Source: Macrotis lagotis (Eukaryota; Chordata; Mammalia; Peramelemorphia; Peramelidae). Taken from it: a stretch of DNA of 64,000 nucleotides. Under the pieces are notes generated by a model. The model saw nothing but the letters and a program-made list of their open reading frames with translations, did no database searches and was not told the DNA's origin. Of the stretch, positions 1 to 9,193 are shown in pieces; positions within the stretch are counted from its first letter, which is position 1; each line of letters opens with the position of its first letter. Where the stretch lies: positions 273,727,214 to 273,791,213 of the forward strand of contig NC_133662.1 in assembly GCF_037893015.1 (NCBI RefSeq), in the 5' to 3' direction. The translations under genes and the position numbers were made by a program.

Positions 1-695
1 GCAGACTGGTTCAAGAACATCTAGTTGGGGGATGTGAAATCCATAGGAAAAGAATAACACTTTCTAATAACAACCACTGTCCCAAATGGGACCCATCTTC
101 CATATCATATGGACAGCCCAATTCCTTCCTTCCTTCCTAGCTAACTTCCTTTCTTTTTTCTTCCTTCTTTCAGTTTCTTTCTCTTTTCCTTTCCTTCCTT
201 TTCTCTTCTCTGCATTTCCTTCTTCTCCCCTCTTCCCTGAGGTAAAAGGGAAGCTGGTCTCTCAGCAGACTGAGCCCTGACTCCCGTTAATCAAATTCTC
301 TTGCATGTCATGGAACTCCTTTTTCTAAGTTCTGTCTGTTTTTCAAGTTTCTATTTCTTGTCATTCCACACTCCACAGTTCTATACCAAGGGTGGAATAA
401 ATTTCACAGAATCTAAGCATTGGCATGGGATTGTGGAAGGTCCTTATGATTTAGGAAGAGCTCTCTTGAGGTAGTAACATAGCTAAGAAAAAGATATCAC
501 TGGAATGCTGGGATATTAATGTAAATTCAGCTCCTTGGTCCCGGATTCTTCTATTACAGAGAGCTCCTGGAGTGTCAGTGACTCTCGTGGAACCATTGCC
601 TGTTCAAGAAGGGCCTATGTAGAGAAGACTTTGTAGGGGCAGGAGAACTGGTCTGAAGACTATGAAATGGTTTATTTTTTAGTCTCTTTTTTCAG

Positions 696-1010
696 AATAT
701 AAGCAAAGGGATCAAGGGAATAGATTACAACATCAAGAAGAAGAGGAAGAAGAATGAAATAAAAGTACACTGAGACAGGGAAAAAAAGATCCTGACCCTT
801 CTTCACTACAAAAGCCAACCCTACGAGAGAAACCCTACTGGAGAGAGATATTTGCAGCAATAATCTGGGTACAAGCTGACTAGCTGGAAAAACAAATGAG
901 GGTCCTATTTCCTCCTCTGGATATTGATCCTTAGGCAGGGAAGATGAGAGATACTTAGAGATGAGAAGTCTGAGCAGCTTGGGGCTATTTTTCACCTGTG
1001 GCTGCCTCTT
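696..1010 (+). other. Exon-like block M3 (copy in A1)
   Basis: A polypyrimidine tract ending TTTTTTCAG at 695 precedes a purine-rich block that also occurs at 42111, 44030, 57597 and 61737. The acceptor is well formed. At the far end this copy reads CCATCTAGGCAACC, where two relatives keep CCCAG followed by GTAGG, so its donor looks lost. Stops occur in all frames. Call rests on recurrence plus splice-like borders. Confidence 0.35.
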
Positions 1011-1299
1011 TTATTGATGTGATTCCATCTAGGCAACCATGACTGAGGGCTCTCTGCTTACTTTTACAAACCTTACACAATTGATGTCTACAACATTATA
1101 AACCAGGAAAAAGATAACACCCATCTTACAATTGATGTACATAGCACTATAAACTAGGAAAGAGATGACATCTACATCTGTAATCCGGAGCCTGGAGAGA
1201 GAAGTTACAGGAAAGTACTCAAGGAGGGAAGTTCATGAAAAGGATGTTGTGAAGAGGAAAGAAGAACAAAGTAGAATGAGACAGGGCAGAAGAAATCAT

Positions 1300-1870
1300 T
1301 AAAAAGGGTATTAATCTCACTTGTACAAAAATATTCATAGCAGCCTTATTTATGGTAGCAAAGAATTGGAAATGGAATGAATGTCCATCAGTTGGTCAAT
1401 GGCTGAACAAATTGTAGTATAAGTACATTATGGAACACTATTGTTCTATTAGAAACCAGGAGGGATGAGAATTCATAGAAGCCTGGAGGGATTTGCATGA
1501 ACTGAGCAGAACCAGAACCACCCTAGCAGCAACATGGGGCTGATGATCAACTTTATTCATAAGTGTAACAATCAGGGACAAATTGGGGGTATCTGCAATG
1601 GAAAATACCATCTGTATCCAGAGAAAGAATAATGGAGTTTGAACAAAGACTGTTTTTATTTAAAAAAATAGATCTTGCTCTCTCCTTTTTTCCTCAAGGA
1701 TATGGTTTCTCTCTCAACACATTCAATTTAGTTCAATGTATATCATGGAAACAATGTAAAACATAACAGACTTCCTTCTGTGGGGGGTGGGGAGAAGGAA
1801 GTGATTATGGGGAAAAACTGTAAAATTAAAAAATTAGCAAATTTATTTTAAACATTAAAAAAAGAAATGA
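1300..1870 (+). mobile_element. LINE 3'-end fragment
   Basis: Sense-strand phrases typical of the 3' portion of marsupial LINEs occur in order: a 'caaaaatattcatagcagc' start, 'caatggctgaacaa', 'gaactgagcagaacc', and 'tatccagagaaagaa', then a T-rich and A-rich tail. It is 5'-truncated and too diverged to name a subfamily. Shared with A2 at about 42730-43310. Confidence 0.7.
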
Positions 1871-1877
1871 GTCCATC

Positions 1878-2575
1878 CATACAATTAAAAGAAAGAAATC
1901 AGGAGGGATGGGATTTCCGAGAAGTGTGGAAAGACTTTCATGAACTGATGCTGAGTGAGATGAGTAGAACCAGAGGAACATTGTGTACCCCAACAGCAAA
2001 ATGGGGGTGGTGATTAACCTTAATGGACTTGCTCATTCCATCATTGCAATAATTAGGGACAATTGTAGGGTATTTGCAACAAAGAATACCATCTGTATCC
2101 AGAGAACAAACTGTGGAGTTTAAACAAAGACCAAAGACTATTACCTTCAATTTTTTTTAGGTTTTTACAAGGCAAACAGAGTTTAGTGGCTTGCTCAAGG
2201 CCACACAGCTAGGTAATTATTAAGTGTCTGAGACCAGATTTGAACCCAGGTACTCTTGACTCCAAGGCTGGTGCTTTATCCACTACGCCACCTAGCCGCC
2301 CCCACCTTCAATTTTTTTAAGTTGTCATATGTACTACATAATTTTGCTATCTCTAATATCATATTTTTTCCTCAAGGGTGTGAGTTTTCCCTCAACACAT
2401 TCAGTTTTGATCAAAGTGTACCGTGGAAACAATGTAAAGATTATCAGATTGCCTTCTGTGGGGAGGGGGAGGGGGAGAGAAGGGAGAGTGGGGAAAATGT
2501 GTAAAATTCAAAACCTTATGAAAAAATGATAGGTAGAAACTACTATTTTATGTAATTGGAAAACAAAATATTTAC
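1878..2575 (+). mobile_element. LINE 3'-end fragment interrupted by a SINE
   Basis: A second sense-strand LINE 3' end: 'catgaactgatgctgagtga', then 'ctgtatccagagaacaaact', then the terminal part near 2440-2490 with a G-rich stretch and an A-rich tail. The SINE at 2151-2303 is inserted within it. The G-rich terminal part appears in inverse orientation at 5665-5840. Confidence 0.7.
2151..2303 (-). mobile_element. WSINE1-type tRNA-derived SINE
   Basis: Minus-strand tRNA-type SINE. Its 5' head lies at the right (GGGGCGGCTAGGTGGCG read on the minus strand) and the poly-A side at the left. Target-site duplication ACCTTCAAT is visible on both sides (2143-2151 and 2304-2312). The same insertion is at 43587-43738 in A2, showing that the arm duplicated after it landed. 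Confidence 0.85.
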
Positions 2576-2655
2576 ATGTAATAAGAAAGAGGAGATCCTG
2601 GCTATTCTGCTGACCCTTCTTCACTACTGAAGTAGTCCCCTAACCAACCCCAAGA

Positions 2656-3130
2656 GAAATGCTCTGAGTTTATTTCTATTAAATATGATATTTGTTTATG
2701 GTTTATATACTATTTATTATTTTAAGGAAAACTTCATTTATTCCTAAAAATTCTAGTATTTTTAATAGGAATGGCTGTTGTATTTTACCAAAGGCTTTTC
2801 AGCATCCATTGAGATAATCTCCTATGATTTCTGTTGGTTTTCCTATTGATGTTTAATTATGTTGAATGTTTCCCTAATGTTGAACTATCCCTGCCTGCCT
2901 GGATAAATCCAATCTGATTATGGTGTAACTTGCTGTAGTCTCTTTGTCAAAATTTTAATTAAGATTTTTATATCAATAGTCATTAGGGACACTGGTCTAG
3001 TCCTTTGGTTTTGGTTCTTCCTAGTTTAGTATCAGCACTATGTGTCATAAAAAGAGTTTGATAGAACTCCTTCCTCTCATATTTTTCCTTTTTATTGTGT
3101 GTCTTCTCTTTTTTGTGTCTTTTTTTTGTG
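2656..3130 (-). mobile_element. L1 ORF2 fragment cut by the duplication junction
   Basis: The reverse complement carries the reverse-transcriptase region of a mammalian-type L1, recognisable from the stretch about a shift in tract, 'catccattgagataatctcc'. In B2 the same L1 continues leftward without a break to about 35 kb. Here it stops at 2656, so this copy is the derived one. Confidence 0.8.
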
Positions 3131-3239
3131 GACAAAAATGGTGATTTGGTAAGATCTGAAAGAAGGTGATTGGAATGCTGCATAAAAACCAATTGCAGTA
3201 TTAGAGAAAATAAATGACCATTTAGGATAAAAAAGATGT

Positions 3240-3530
3240 TAAAAAAGGAAATGAATCTATTTGTACAACAATCTTTTTAGCAGTTCTTTTAGTTCTGGCT
3301 CACATTTGGAAATTGCAGACATGCCTATAAGTTATGGTGTGGCTGAAGAAATTGTGGTATATGAATGCTAGAGAATATTATGCTATAAGAAAGAACATAA
3401 CAAAGAGGATTCCAGGAAAATCTGGATCAACTTAAACTGATACAAATTTGTGTGAGGAGAGTCAGGAGAACACTGTAAACAGTAAAAGCAAAATTGTTTC
3501 CACAATACAATGTCTTGTTTGCTTACTAAA
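3240..3530 (+). mobile_element. LINE 3'-end fragment (alpha-module start)
   Basis: Sense LINE 3' phrases ('tttgtacaacaatctttt', 'gtggctgaagaaattgtgg', 'atattatgctataagaaa') in diverged form. Matching copies open the alpha modules near 47880 and 52030 and recur at 37725, so this insertion predates the old module amplification. Confidence 0.6.
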
Positions 3531-5030
3531 GTTTATTTTTATTTTCAAGCCTTGGTGAGGTTAAATTTCCATAGGTTATTCTATTAAGTGCCTTCCCCTA
3601 TTCTTACCTCCAACTTCCTTCAAAGCTCTTCTCTTTACCCCATACTTAGTCTTTGCTCATCCTTGTTCTTCAGCTCAGTTTCAACGTCTATTGAAATGCA
3701 ACTTTCCTCTTTAGTTGCAAGGGTTTGGTCATATTTTAAGGTAGAATCAGGAAAGATCAAGGTTTTGGAATAGAAAGAATTGGGCCTGAATCTTGTGTGA
3801 CCTAAAGGGACACATTTTCTTTATCTAACAAAGTGCTTACCCAGATGGATTTGTAGTGTGCTTTCCCTATATCCCATGATCTGGTGATGTCAAGTTTCCC
3901 AATTATGAGAAATGATGGAAGTGTGTTTCTGAGCAGACTCATGGAATTTAAGGCCAAGGCTGCCTAAGTGAGAGCTTTGATCCTTGAAGTGGGGGCTTAA
4001 GGGAAGGAAGGAACCATACCTCTAGTTTGAAGAGCCCTTTAGTAGGGTTTGTCAGTAGAGACAAACACTCGAGAGAGAATACCTCTGAGTGAGGAAGAAA
4101 TATAAGAAGCCCTGGTTTTCAGGGGTAGATCATACATGGAACCTATCCATAATGGATGGCAAATCATTCTGATGAAGCTTTCAGTGATTTAGGGACTAGA
4201 AGCTCAGTATGAGTCAACAAGTTTTGACAACCCCAAAAGTTGATGTTATCAATGGTGGATTTTTAGGAGCATAATTTCTGGAATAAACAGTTTGGATCCT
4301 CAGAAGCCATGGAGACAGAGTATTACATGACCCTGAGGCCATGACTTAAATTCTGTTTGTCTTAGTGTAAAATAAAGATCATCAAACACTTTCACAGATT
4401 AAATGAGATACTCATGTTAAATATTCAGTGTCTGTCACATTGGGGCCTATAGAAATGTTTATTCCCTTCCATCCTCCTTTGCCACATGCTGTTTAGGTCC
4501 CTTGTTGTTTTTGAGTTGAGTTTTTAGAAGAATATTCATATAGGAGGGTGAAGAGCTAAAGATTCACTGGAAGAGGGAAACTGAAAAAATCATGGCGGTC
4601 TAGGAGGATATACCATTTAATGGTTAGGTGAAAGGCTTTAGGCATTGAGTCTAGAGAGAAGAATCCAGGAGAACACGTGGCAATAATTTTTGTAGTTAAA
4701 TAGGTTGTCATGGAGTACTTGGGTAAATCCGGTCTCAGACAGTCAATAATTACATAGCTGTGTGGCTTGGCAAGCCACTTAACCCCATTTGCCTTGCAAA
4801 AAACAACAACCTAAATAGGTTGTCATGTGGAAGAGGGGTTGACAGTGTTTGAACCCAATGGACTAAAAAGTAACAGTTCTAATTAGACAAGTTCCAAAGA
4901 GTAAAAGGTTATGTATTAAATAAAAAACCCAAACTCAACAACTCTTCCTTTCCTTTGGGAGGAGGGGCTGCCTCAGGATCAATAGTTGATTCCTCCTCCC
5001 AGAAAACTTTAAGTTCAGGTGAGATAACCA
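3531..5030 (+). repeat. Alpha-module body, no gene seen
   Basis: Unannotated stretch whose landmarks recur at 38020-39540, 48160-49500 and 52340-53640. The landmarks include 'atatcccatgatctggtgat' near 3870, 'aagtgagagctttgatcc' near 3965, and 'taccatttaatggttagg' near 4610. Only short, unconserved frames are present. I read it as repeated non-coding DNA. Confidence 0.6.
4713..4815 (+). mobile_element. SINE remnant
   Basis: Plus-strand tail half of a tRNA-type SINE: 'tcagacagtcaataatta', 'agccacttaaccccatttgc', then A-rich. The B2 counterpart (39199-39325) is fuller and has a short internal repeat of the 'gagtacctgggttcaaat' part, so this copy has lost sequence since the duplication, or B2 gained it. 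Confidence 0.75.
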
Positions 5031-5640
5031 CTTGTTTGTATTGTAGACCTGGATCCTCAAATATTGGTTGAGCTAATGGAACCCTGAGGACTCTTTGAAT
5101 TGTAACACTCTATGACAGTTTGGTATCTGAGATCACCCAACTTTCTCAAACAACAGGATGGGCCTGTCAAAACCTTTTACACTAATCCAAAGGGGAGACA
5201 TGCTCTTTGAACTCTGTATAACATATCAGAGACTTTAGAAATTTCTGAGTGTTTATTCTCCCTTTACCTTAATACATACAATGAAAGATGGATTCTGAGC
5301 TTTCCCCCGCAGTACAATCACATTTCCACCAAGCCACCACATGGATCATCATTATTGAGCTGGGAGTTGTGCTGAGGCCCAAAAATGAGTTTTGGAAAAG
5401 CAGAAATGAGATTATTCTGCTTTGTCTGGGAGGAAAAAGTTGGAGATGGGTCAGCATTAGAAGGAAGGCAGAAGAGGAGAAATAAGGAATGCAGTAGAAT
5501 GAGGTGAAGGAGCTCCACTGGGTGTATGAGAATGAAAGTGTCAAACTGAAGCATGTGATAGGGAACAGTGGGACAGAGAAGAAACATGGAGACATGATGA
5601 GAACTGAAGGCCCATCGAATCACACCTCCAATGAATTGCT
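5030..5640 (+). repeat. Conserved alpha-module segment (h-i block)
   Basis: This segment is repeated with divergence at 39540-40160, 49600-50260, 50550-50930, 53720-53950, 54180-54840 and 63430-63760. Strong landmarks are 'aggggagacatgctc', 'cagagactttagaaa' and 'gagttttggaaaag'. Open frames of 65-108 codons here are not maintained in the diverged copies, so I do not call a protein. Confidence 0.55.
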
Positions 5641-5664
5641 GTTAGGAGAATTTTACTTTCTTTT

Positions 5665-5840
5665 TTTAAAAATATAAATATTTTATTTGTTTTTCAACTA
5701 TATACAATAGTAGTTTCTACCTATTAATTTTTGTGATGTTTTGATTTTTTAAAATTTCCCCCTCTTCCCTTCCCTCCCCCATCCCCCACAGAAGGCAGTC
5801 TGATCATCTTTACATTTTTTCCATGCTATACATTGGTCAA
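5665..5840 (-). mobile_element. LINE 3'-terminal fragment, antisense
   Basis: The reverse complement of the LINE 3' terminus seen in sense at 2350-2575, including the G-rich stretch (here C-rich, 5758-5790) and 'tagtagtttctaccta'. Also at 40190-40370. Confidence 0.7.
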
Positions 5841-6289
5841 ACTTGAATGTTAAGAGAAAAATCATAAGAGGATTTTGCTTTCAAAGCTCAATATTGAAGG
5901 AGACTAATGTTTATAAAACCCACGAGTGTATGACTCTTCAGTGGACCCTTTTTCTTCCATTTACATTTCCAAACCTATTTTCTTTAGACAAAATCTGTGA
6001 ACTGCTGTAGTCTAATTTTTTCTGATGTTATAAGTTACGCTCCTGTTTTAGGTATTCACTACATTTATTTATACACTTTTTTGATTGTTTGCATGTTTGT
6101 TCCCTTGTTTTTCCAATTATATGTAGAGATAATTTTCAACATTTTTGTAGTAAATTTTCTTTTCCATTAAAATACAAGGATAATTTTTAAATATTCTTTT
6201 TAAGATCTCCATGTATGTTTCATTGTGAAAGAAAAGTCAGAATAGGGAAAATAAAACCAGGAGAGAAAAAAAGCATAAAAGATAAAATA

Positions 6290-6548
6290 ATTTTTAAAAT
6301 ATGAAAATAGTAGGTTTTGCTTTGCCTGCAGACTCCATCCTTCTTTGCATGTGAATGGCATTTTCCATCACCAGTCTTTTAGAATTGATTTGATCCCTGC
6401 ATTCCAGAGAACAGCTAAATTTATCATAGGTTGTCATACAAAATGTTGCTATTGCTGCGTCAAATCTTGTCCTGGTAAGGCTCACTTCATTCAGCCTCAG
6501 TTCTGCATGAGGGTTCTTTGCTGGCAATCATTCCTACTTTGTATGTGC
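6290..6548 (-). mobile_element. LINE 3'-end, antisense (M1 landmark)
   Basis: The minus strand reads as a LINE 3' portion ('ctcacttcattcagcctcag' on the plus strand). The same antisense fragment recurs at 40850, 45490, 47340, 51480, 55690 and 59590, each time just upstream of the M2 block, so it duplicated together with it. Its 5' edge supplies the pyrimidine run before the M2 acceptor. Confidence 0.7.
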
Positions 6549-6560
6549 TATTCTTTTTAG

Positions 6561-6627
6561 CTTCAAAGATTCCCTGAGATGAAGAATGAATCTTTACCTG
6601 AAGACATGGAGCTCAGTGTGTGACCAG
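6561..6627 (+). other. Exon-like block M2 (copy in B1)
   Basis: A 67-nt block bounded by CTATTCTTTTTAG upstream and CAG|GTATTC downstream. Four relatives (41099, 45742, 55940, 59838) keep AG/GT borders. No frame is shared across all copies, so it would be a non-coding exon. In this copy the macrosatellite begins about 20 nt into the presumed intron. Confidence 0.4.
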
Positions 6628-6648
6628 GTATTCAGGACACAAGTCTGC

Positions 6649-7178
6649 AAGTCTGCAAGAAGGCCCGGAGCTCCTTGGGCCCCATCCTGCTGGAGTCGGG
6701 CCAAGTGATTCCTCCCAGGAGCCACAAGAAGCCCGGCTGTCTGCAAGGTGCCCAGCTAGCTCGCCAGAGCCAAGGGCCCGTGCAAATACCGGCAGAAGGC
6801 CAAGGTGCGACGACCCAGCCGCAGGCTCCGCTCCGCTTCCCACCGGAGCTCCGACCCGTGGCCCAGTCCCACATCCACCTTCAGCGACAGCGCCATCTCC
6901 AACCCCAATCGCAAGCCCTGCCCCGGCCGGGGTCGCAGGCTCAGTGCCATCGCCAGGCCCCATTCGACCGGGAAGCTTTGTGCTTGCAGCCGATCCCTGG
7001 CCTTACCATATCGAAGCCTATCTCCGAAGAGCAGAGACCTGAGCGAGAAGCCATGAAAAGGCAGGCCCAGCTGGAGCGGCAGAAGGCTGCCCAATACACG
7101 TCCGCGGGCAAGAGGGACTTTTTCCGGCAGCGGCAAAAGGACCTGGAAATCGCCAACTTCTATGGTTACATGTTCTAA
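6649..7178 (+). pseudogene. Macrosatellite ORF-1, 3' remnant only
   Basis: Carries codons 386-560 of the array protein (from VCKKARSS to NFYGYMF and the stop), nearly identical to ORF-2. Everything upstream, including the promoter, is missing because the array begins here, so it cannot make the full protein. The edge has a small local duplication of AAGTCTGC. It shares A444 and L550 with ORF-2, which makes ORF-2 its closest visible relative in the C-terminal part. Confidence 0.85.
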
Positions 7179-7287
7179 GCAGATCAGCTAGGATTCTTGG
7201 AGCCTCGGGGCACCAAGTACTTAGTATGGAAAGCAAAGTGAAATCTATGAATATTTCTTCCCTCCCCCCTCCCCCGTCCCCTTTTAG

Positions 7288-7521
7288 CGCGAGTGCCCAT
7301 TGGCGAAGGCCAAGATGAAACTTTTCCAACCTGTCAGTCGGTGGGTGCCAAAGCTGTGGCGATGGTCAGCGCTGCTGTCTGCACTTTGGGATTCAGGAAG
7401 AGCGGTCAGATGCGTCAGGAAGTCAGGAATCGCCCCCTTGAGAGAAATGCCACCAGTACTTCAGAGTGGATGGGATCCTGAACTTTGCCAGGTGGTGGGG
7501 AGCCGTGTCTGGGGGGGCAAG
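7288..7521 (+). other. Splice-bounded exon-like segment, unit 1
   Basis: A 234-nt block begins after a long C/T tract ending CCCCTTTTAG and ends at CAAG|GTAAGAG, a near-consensus donor. It lies 109 nt past the ORF stop. Such a block could be a 3'-UTR exon, as in DUX4, whose introns lie in the 3' UTR. Splicing is inferred, not shown. Confidence 0.4.
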
Positions 7522-7688
7522 GTAAGAGCGCTTGATTCCTTCAGGGAGGTAGACCAGCTTGCCTCAGCATGACCACTGACTGACTTCTTTTGGAAAACGC
7601 CTCTTTCCCACCGGGGCTATCTTGGAGTCTGGCTCAGCGTTGGAAATCTCACTGCTTGCTGCCTTGTAAGCTCTGACCGTTCAGTGCG

Positions 7689-7690
<2 letters not shown>

Positions 7691-7747
<57 letters not shown>

Positions 7748-7901
7748 GAGACAGAGAGACAGAGACAGAGAGAGACACAGAGAGAGAGAGACAAAGAGAG
7801 AGAGAGACAGAGACAGAGAGAGACAAAGAGAGAGAGAGAGGCAGAGAGGCAGAAACAGACAGACAGACAGAGACAGAGTCAGAGACAGACAAAGAGAGAG
7901 C
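7691..7901 (+). repeat. (GA)n/(GACA)n microsatellite, unit 1
   Basis: An uninterrupted GA tract followed by mixed GACA and GAGACA repeats, all purine on this strand apart from C. Length and internal order differ in every unit. Long Arg-Glu, Arg-Gln or Ser-Leu frames across it are artefacts of the repeat. Confidence 0.95.
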
Positions 7902-8346
7902 AAAGGGTGCTTTTCCCTGCCGGCTATGTATTACATCACGAAGAATCAGCTTGAGGTTTTTCTACTGTGTTTCCTTGGCTTTGACTTCTGTAGAATATTT
8001 CTCCAATGAGAAAGGCGTCAGTAAAGGTAGGGAGCATGGTACAAGAAGCTAAGTTCTGTCTTCTTCCCCCTCGGCAATTGTAGTCTTGCCTACAAGAGAG
8101 GAAATATTCCGAGAAGTATTCGCTGGGTCCCACTGGCCTCTCGCTTTTCCTTCCCATTTTCGTCTCCCATCTACAACCGGACCCAATAGTAAATGTCTTG
8201 GCCTCACACTCAAAGCTGAGCTTTCTTTCTCAACGCCCCACCACACCCCCGCCCGCAGGAATCCGGCAGCGCACCTGGGTCCTGATTTGGCCAGAATCAT
8301 TCCAGACCCCCTGCTGAGACAGGAAGCTACTGGCAATTGCCTCAAA

Positions 8347-8521
8347 GTCTTTGTTTTTTTTTGCTTGTGTTAGTTTTAGGTTTCTGCAAGGTAAATGGGG
8401 TTAAGTGGCTTGTGCAAAGCCACACAGCTATGTAATTATTGACTGTCTGAGACCGGAATTTCACCCAAGTACTCCCGACTCCAAGGCCGGTGCTCTATCC
8501 ACTATGCCACCTAGCCGTCCC
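8347..8521 (-). mobile_element. WSINE1-type SINE, unit 1
   Basis: Minus-strand tRNA-type SINE flanked by TGCCTCAAA on the left (8338-8346) and TGCGTCAAA on the right, a 9-bp target-site duplication with one change. The same insertion is in all five spacers, so the unit already contained it before amplification. Confidence 0.9.
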
Positions 8522-9044
8522 TGCGTCAAATTCTAAACCCCAGCTCTGCCCCGCCCCGCCCTGCCCTGCTATGCTCTCCTCCACGAACACTCTTGTTTCC
8601 TGATGGATGCTGTTGTTCCGGGCCCTGTCGTGATCGGAAATGTCTCTGAAATTCTCCCTTTTCTACTTGCTCCTCGGCCGTATGTCACCCAAGATTATTT
8701 CGGATTCCACTGCTGCTGTCTCGCCTCTTGATCATCTAAGGATTCTGCCAATCATTCTCCCGTCCCCCACTGCCTGCCTCCCAGCACACCTGGACACATC
8801 CATACTGCCTCTCTGTCCTCTTTGCCGTAGCTTCTGCCATGCCCGGGAAGAGGTACATCTGCTCTGATGATTTCCTTCTTTCTCTCTGATTCCCGGCTGC
8901 TTCTGGGTCCCAGAATGGATTTTGATCTTTTCGACTCGGCCACAAGCCTCGAGAGGTTCGCCTAGGTCACATTCGACGCAGCGGCAAGCCAGCTTTCTTC
9001 CTGGATGGTCTTTTACCCTTGTTGACTTCAAGGAGCATCTTGGC

Positions 9045-9075
9045 TCCACCCCTCGCCGTCCCGGTTCTATATAAG
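9045..9075 (+). promoter_or_regulatory. TATA promoter of ORF-2
   Basis: TATATAAG at 9068-9075 with a CACCC-type box (TCCACCCCTC) about 20 nt upstream. The ATG is 126 nt downstream of the TATA box, and I see no ATG in between, so a start about 30 nt past TATA would give a roughly 95-nt leader. The same arrangement precedes the other three ORFs. Confidence 0.75.
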
Positions 9076-9193
9076 ACGCTGGGCCCGCCAAAGGGAGCTA
9101 GCTCGTCCGAGAAGGAGCAGTGTCTGGAAGCGCCCCGTCTCACGGAATTTCTGGACGCCTCTTTGCCCCCTCTGGGTACCTACCCTCTCGGTG

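Larger units (their letters stand above)
1..2657 (+). repeat. Segmental duplication arm A1 (pair of 41416-44094)
   Basis: Base-by-base reading shows this arm repeated at 41416-44094 with only scattered substitutions and small indels, including the same nested LINE and SINE insertions. The two copies therefore separated after those insertions. The match stops at 2657, where the sequence switches into the B segment. I see no protein gene. The arm holds a pyrimidine-rich stretch (120-240), an exon-like block near 696, two LINE 3' ends and a SINE. Confidence 0.9.
2656..6640 (+). repeat. Segmental duplication arm B1 (pair of 37133-41183)
   Basis: Near-identical to 37133-41183. The match begins at 2656 with 2 bp (GA) shared with the end of A1. 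It runs to 6635, with a five-base gap before a final GACAC, after which the macrosatellite starts. Contents in order: truncated L1, LINE 3' end, unique-looking alpha-type module, SINE remnant, two antisense LINE ends and the M2 exon-like block. No protein gene seen between 3530 and 6290. Confidence 0.9.
7179..9193 (+). repeat. Macrosatellite spacer S1
   Basis: Non-coding spacer between ORF-1 and ORF-2. It holds the 234-nt segment, microsatellite, SINE and promoter listed separately. Diagnostic bases (GAAGCTACTGG, GGTAAATGGG, TGCGTCAAA) match S3 rather than S2 or S4. I find no AATAAA or ATTAAA on the plus strand between the ORF stop and the next TATA box. Confidence 0.8.

Noticed and set aside
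5269-5623. Minus-strand frames of about 100 codons in B1, repeated in B2
   Set aside because: Shared only because the arms are a young duplication; the older module copies do not keep the frames.
7617-8052. Frames rich in Arg-Glu or Ser-Leu around the GA tracts
   Set aside because: Translations of a microsatellite; lengths change with tract length and they lack family similarity.
9191-9193. GTG one codon before the ATG as the start of ORF-2 (and equivalents)
   Set aside because: A eukaryotic TATA-promoter transcript would use the first ATG at 9194, which has G at -3 and +4. Hence 560, not 561, residues.
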